A stretch of DNA of 64,000 bases from Marivita cryptomonadis (lineage in GTDB: Bacteria; Pseudomonadota; Alphaproteobacteria; Rhodobacterales; Rhodobacteraceae). Position 1 is the stretch's first letter, and each line of letters starts with the position of its first letter. The notes under the pieces were generated by a model. The model was not told the DNA's origin and made no database searches. It worked only from the letters and a program-made list of their open reading frames with translations. The stretch lies in assembly GCF_002115725.1 (NCBI RefSeq), contig NZ_JFKD01000001.1:1-64000 (forward strand), in the 5' to 3' direction. The position numbers and the translations under genes are program-made. Shown here one piece after another: positions 60,973-64,000 of the stretch.

Positions 60973-61878
60973 ATGACTGTCAGCGTAAGTTTACACCAAG
61001 ATCGCTACCCTGCCCCTTCGGCAATGCTGGAGCTGATCAAACCCGTCACATGGTTCCCGCCGATGTGGGCCTATGCGTGCGGGGCCGTGGCCTCGGGTGT
61101 GGCCATCACCGAACATATTGGCCTTTTGATCGTTGGTGTGATCCTTGCCGGTCCCGTGGTCTGCGGAATGAGTCAGGCCGCCAACGATTGGTGCGACCGC
61201 CACGTTGATGCGATCAACGAACCAAACCGGCCGATTCCGTCCGGTCGTATCCCGGGGCGATGGGGATTATGGATCGCACTTGCGATGTCGGCGCTTTCGT
61301 TGGCTTTAGGCGCGACCTTGGGCACCTGGGGATTCATCGCAACGGTTGTCGGAGTGATCGCGGCATGGGCCTATTCGGTCGAACCGATCCGACTGAAACG
61401 GTCGGGCTGGTTCGGACCTGGATTGGTTGGCTTGTCCTATGAATCATTGCCGTGGTTCACCGGAGCTGCGGTTCTCAGTCAGACGCTCCCATCGGGACCA
61501 ATCATCCTGATCGCGTTACTCTATGGGATCGGCGCGCACGGGATCATGACGCTTAACGACTTCAAGGCGTTAGAAGGTGATGCGCAGATGGGAGTGAACT
61601 CCCTGCCTGTGACGCTCGGCCCAGAAAAAGCAGCCAAGGTTGCCTGTATCGTAATGCTTGTTCCACAGGTCTTCGTCATTCTCGCGCTGGCCAAATGGGG
61701 GCAGTCGACACACGCGTCGATCGTGCTTGCGCTGGTTCTTGGGCAGATCTGGGCCATGTCCGTTATGCTCAAGGACCCAAAGGCAAAAGCCCCTTGGTAC
61801 AATGCGACCGGAGTTTTGATGTACGTGTCGGGCATGATGGTTTCGGCCTTTGCCCTACGCGCTGTAGGAGCCATCTGA
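60973..61878 (+). CDS. bchG: Bacteriochlorophyll synthase BchG
   Basis: A UbiA-type membrane prenyltransferase attaching geranylgeranyl (or phytyl) to bacteriochlorophyllide a. 301 residues, seven to nine helices. The first Asp-rich site is NDWCDRHVDAINEPNRPIPSG (residues 71-91) and the second is in TLNDFKALEGDAQMG. The start is ATG 60973. A short palindrome GTGTC-TAGTT-GACAC abuts it, and a loose TGT-N12-ACA lies just inside the gene. The stop overlaps the next gene (TGATG). Confidence 0.95.
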   Translation: MTVSVSLHQDRYPAPSAMLELIKPVTWFPPMWAYACGAVASGVAITEHIGLLIVGVILAGPVVCGMSQAANDWCDRHVDAINEPNRPIPSGRIPGRWGLWIALAMSALSLALGATLGTWGFIATVVGVIAAWAYSVEPIRLKRSGWFGPGLVGLSYESLPWFTGAAVLSQTLPSGPIILIALLYGIGAHGIMTLNDFKALEGDAQMGVNSLPVTLGPEKAAKVACIVMLVPQVFVILALAKWGQSTHASIVLALVLGQIWAMSVMLKDPKAKAPWYNATGVLMYVSGMMVSAFALRAVGAI

Positions 61879-63158
61879 TGACCTTGGGCTGGCTCGCTAT
61901 CGTCCGACTGGGCTTGGTGCAAATGGCGCTCGGTGCCATCGTTGTGCTGACAACATCCACGCTGAACCGATTGATGGTCGTCGAACTGGCGTTACCCGCC
62001 GTTCTGCCGGGCATGTTGGTTGGTCTTCACTATGGCATCCAAATCACGCGACCCAACTGGGGTTTTCTTTCGGACAAAGGCGGCAATCGCACCCGCTGGA
62101 TCTTGCGAGGGATGGTTATCCTTGCTGCGGGTGGTGTCTTGGCCGCGCTGGGTGTTGTCGAAATGGCGAACAGCTATTCCGTGGGCTTGGCGATGTCGAT
62201 TCTTGCGTACGCGCTGATCGGCCTTGGGGCCGGGGCTGCGGGCACGTCTGTTCTCGCACTGCTCGCCACGGCAACCGCGCCGCACCGCAGGGCCGCTGCG
62301 GCAACAATCACATGGCTGATGATGATCTTCGGCATCGCGATGACCGCCGGCGTGGTCGGCCAATTGCTTGATCCATACACACCCGCAGTTCTGATCGAAG
62401 TCGTGATCGGAGTCGCGTTGACAGCTCTGGCGATCACTGTGCTTGCAACTTGGCACATCGAACGTGGCGTCGAGGCCGCGCCCGAGCCTGACCCCGTTCC
62501 TTTCCGTGAAGGCTTGGCCGAGGTATGGGCCGAACCCAAGGCAAGGATGTTCACGATCTTCGTCTTCCTGTCGATGACCGCCTATTTCATGCAAGAGCTG
62601 ATCTTGGAGCCCTATGCAGGTCTCGTGTTTGGCTTCACTCCTGGTGAAAGCACCACATTGTCCGGCATCCAGAACGGCGGCGTTTTCCTTGGCATGTTGA
62701 CCGTTGGCATCGCTGCAACGGCTCTGCGCTTTGGTTGCTTACGCAACTGGGTGATTGGCGGCTGCCTTGGATCAGCGGCCAGCCTGTGTGTGATTGCCAT
62801 TCTGGGCGGCTATGCACTGCCCGATACTTTGCTGCCAGCTGTCTTTGCCTTGGGCTTTTTCAATGGCGCCTTCGCGGTCGCTGCCATCGGGTCGATGATG
62901 GCACTGGCCGGTGAAGGCCGGGAAAAACGCGAAGGCACGCGCATGGGCCTTTGGGGCGCAGCACAAGCGATTGCCGCAGGCTTTGGCGGTCTGACCGGCG
63001 CTGCTGCTGCTGACGTGATGCGGACTATGACCACCGACGCGCCGGCCTTTGGGGCCGTCTTTGTATTTGAAGCCGGGTTGTTCCTGTGCGCTGCCGTCAT
63101 GGCGTTGCGCATCATGGAGGGCAGCCCTGCACAAGCCGAACTGATCGCAGGAGAGTGA
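61878..63158 (+). CDS. BCD-family MFS transporter beside bchG (PucC/LhaA relative)
   Basis: A 426-residue, 12-helix protein of the bacteriochlorophyll-delivery MFS branch, equivalent in position to orf428 of R. capsulatus between bchG and bchP. It shares with LhaA the segments TSTLNRLMVVELALPAVLPG and YFMQELILEPYAGLVFGFTPGE. The frame is open upstream into bchG, but ATG 61878 overlapping the bchG stop is the clear start. Its role is thought to be pigment handling rather than solute transport. This is family knowledge, not proved. Confidence 0.9.
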   Translation: MTLGWLAIVRLGLVQMALGAIVVLTTSTLNRLMVVELALPAVLPGMLVGLHYGIQITRPNWGFLSDKGGNRTRWILRGMVILAAGGVLAALGVVEMANSYSVGLAMSILAYALIGLGAGAAGTSVLALLATATAPHRRAAAATITWLMMIFGIAMTAGVVGQLLDPYTPAVLIEVVIGVALTALAITVLATWHIERGVEAAPEPDPVPFREGLAEVWAEPKARMFTIFVFLSMTAYFMQELILEPYAGLVFGFTPGESTTLSGIQNGGVFLGMLTVGIAATALRFGCLRNWVIGGCLGSAASLCVIAILGGYALPDTLLPAVFALGFFNGAFAVAAIGSMMALAGEGREKREGTRMGLWGAAQAIAAGFGGLTGAAAADVMRTMTTDAPAFGAVFVFEAGLFLCAAVMALRIMEGSPAQAELIAGE

Positions 63159-63160
63159 CC

Positions 63161-64000
63161 ATGTATGATGTTGTTGTTGTGGGCGGTGGCCCATCCGGTG
63201 CAACCGCTGCCGAGGATTTGGCACGCTCCGGGCACCGGGTTGCACTGTTGGATCGTGAAGGCCGGATCAAACCCTGCGGCGGGGCAATTCCTCCACGCCT
63301 GATGCAGGACTTTGACATTGGTGAAGACCAACTGGTTGCCAAGGTGAATACCGCTCGGATGATTTCACCCACCGGGCGCCATGTGGATATCCCGATTGAA
63401 AACGGTTTCGTCGGCATGGTCGACCGCAAGGATTTTGACCCGTTCCTCCGCGCACGTGCCGAAGCTGCCGGTGCCGTACGGTTCACGGGAACATTCGTAC
63501 GGATCGATCGCGACAAGAAGGCCAAAAAACGCTGGGTGGTCTACCGTGACAAGGAAACCGGCGAAGAGCGTCAGCTTGAAACCCGGCTGATCATCGGCGC
63601 GGATGGCGCGAATTCCCGCGTGGCCCGTGATGAAATCCCCGGTGGCGACAAGGTTCCGCTGGTCTTTGCGTATCATGAGATCATCGCCGCGCCCGAAAAG
63701 AACGACCTCTACGATCCGATGCGCTGCGACGTGATCTATGACGGTGCAATCAGCCCGGATTTCTATGGTTGGGTCTTTCCACATGGCGGCACCACATCGG
63801 TCGGCATGGGCACCTATATACAAAGCGTAAACCTGAAAGAGGCCACCGCTGCCCTGCGCCAAGCCTCGGGTCTGGCCGATTGCGAAACCCTGCGCAAGGA
63901 AGGCGCGCCGATCCCTCTCAAGCCATTGCGGTTCTGGGACAATGCGCGCGATGTGGTCTTGGCCGGTGATGCGGCTGGCGTTGTGGCACCCTCCAGTGGC
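63161..64000 (+). CDS. bchP: Geranylgeranyl reductase BchP (5' part, cut by window end)
   Basis: A flavin-dependent reductase that saturates the geranylgeranyl tail of bacteriochlorophyll to phytyl. 280 codons are present without a stop. It begins MYDVVVVGGGPSGATAAEDLA, the FAD dinucleotide-binding fold, followed by the family motif KPCGGAIPPRLMQDF. The second FAD region IIGADGANSRVAR and the late LAGDAAGVVAPSSG are also visible. A GGAGAG lies before the ATG, two bases after the stop of the BCD transporter gene. Full-length relatives have about 390 residues, so roughly 110 remain outside. Confidence 0.95.
   Translation, partial: MYDVVVVGGGPSGATAAEDLARSGHRVALLDREGRIKPCGGAIPPRLMQDFDIGEDQLVAKVNTARMISPTGRHVDIPIENGFVGMVDRKDFDPFLRARAEAAGAVRFTGTFVRIDRDKKAKKRWVVYRDKETGEERQLETRLIIGADGANSRVARDEIPGGDKVPLVFAYHEIIAAPEKNDLYDPMRCDVIYDGAISPDFYGWVFPHGGTTSVGMGTYIQSVNLKEATAALRQASGLADCETLRKEGAPIPLKPLRFWDNARDVVLAGDAAGVVAPSSG

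Overview
The window looks like the chromosome of a marine Roseobacter-group (Rhodobacterales, Alphaproteobacteria) aerobic anoxygenic phototroph. Three things point there. A replication block rpsT-dnaA-dnaN-recF-gyrB is flanked by mutM/ubiE/ubiB and leuBCD. Several small proteins are of alphaproteobacterial type (TIGR02302-like low-complexity protein, DUF2834, YggT). The right third is one arm of a bacteriochlorophyll photosynthesis gene cluster in the Rhodobacter/Roseobacter order. DNA is moderately GC-rich, genes are tightly packed with many 1-4 base start/stop overlaps, and I see no insertion sequence, prophage or CRISPR array.

Layout. 0-4.3 kb: ubiquinone genes ubiB and ubiE on the minus strand, divergent from mutM and an enoyl-CoA hydratase. 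4.4-11.5 kb: rpsT, dnaA, dnaN, recF, gyrB. 11.6-16.2 kb: an acyl-CoA dehydrogenase/phosphotransferase pair, tRNA-Pro(CGG), an EamA exporter and leuB. 16.2-20.4 kb: a nuclease-fold protein, a membrane protein, leuD and leuC. 20.6-33.8 kb: mixed housekeeping genes (a 43-residue membrane peptide, MscS channel, thiolase, hybrid histidine kinase, yaaA, recQ, yggT, a thioesterase-like protein, an MFS carrier, mepA, a phytase-like esterase, the queuosine-precursor transporter and arfB with an odd leader RNA). 33.8-42.1 kb: TIGR02302-like protein, lysA, DUF2834, a small lipoprotein, argH, a TlpA-like thioredoxin and UDP-glucose dehydrogenase.

42.2-64 kb is the photosynthesis cluster. On the minus strand, reading right to left, it runs bchF-bchN-bchB-bchH-bchL-bchM-lhaA-puhA-puhB-puhC-orf98-acsF-puhE-hemA-cycA. 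On the plus strand it runs ppaA(aerR)-ppsR-bchG-BCD transporter-bchP, and bchP is cut by the window edge. HemA makes 5-aminolevulinate. BchH, BchM, AcsF, BchLNB, BchF, BchG and BchP carry out magnesium chelation, methylation, ring closure, protochlorophyllide reduction, hydration, esterification and phytyl reduction. PuhA, PuhB, PuhC, PuhE and LhaA build the reaction centre and light-harvesting complex 1, and CycA carries electrons. PpsR and PpaA sit at the divergence point with bchF, where three PpsR-type palindromes are visible. The puf, crt, bchCXYZ and bchIDO genes are not in the window and presumably lie beyond 64 kb.

I found no clearly new multigene system. The most unusual item is a small terminator-capped leader at 33.1-33.3 kb, just before the ribosome-rescue gene arfB, carrying a 17-base complement of the canonical 16S rRNA 3' end. 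Next is a two-hairpin repeat present twice, once after gyrB and once inside the photosynthesis operon.
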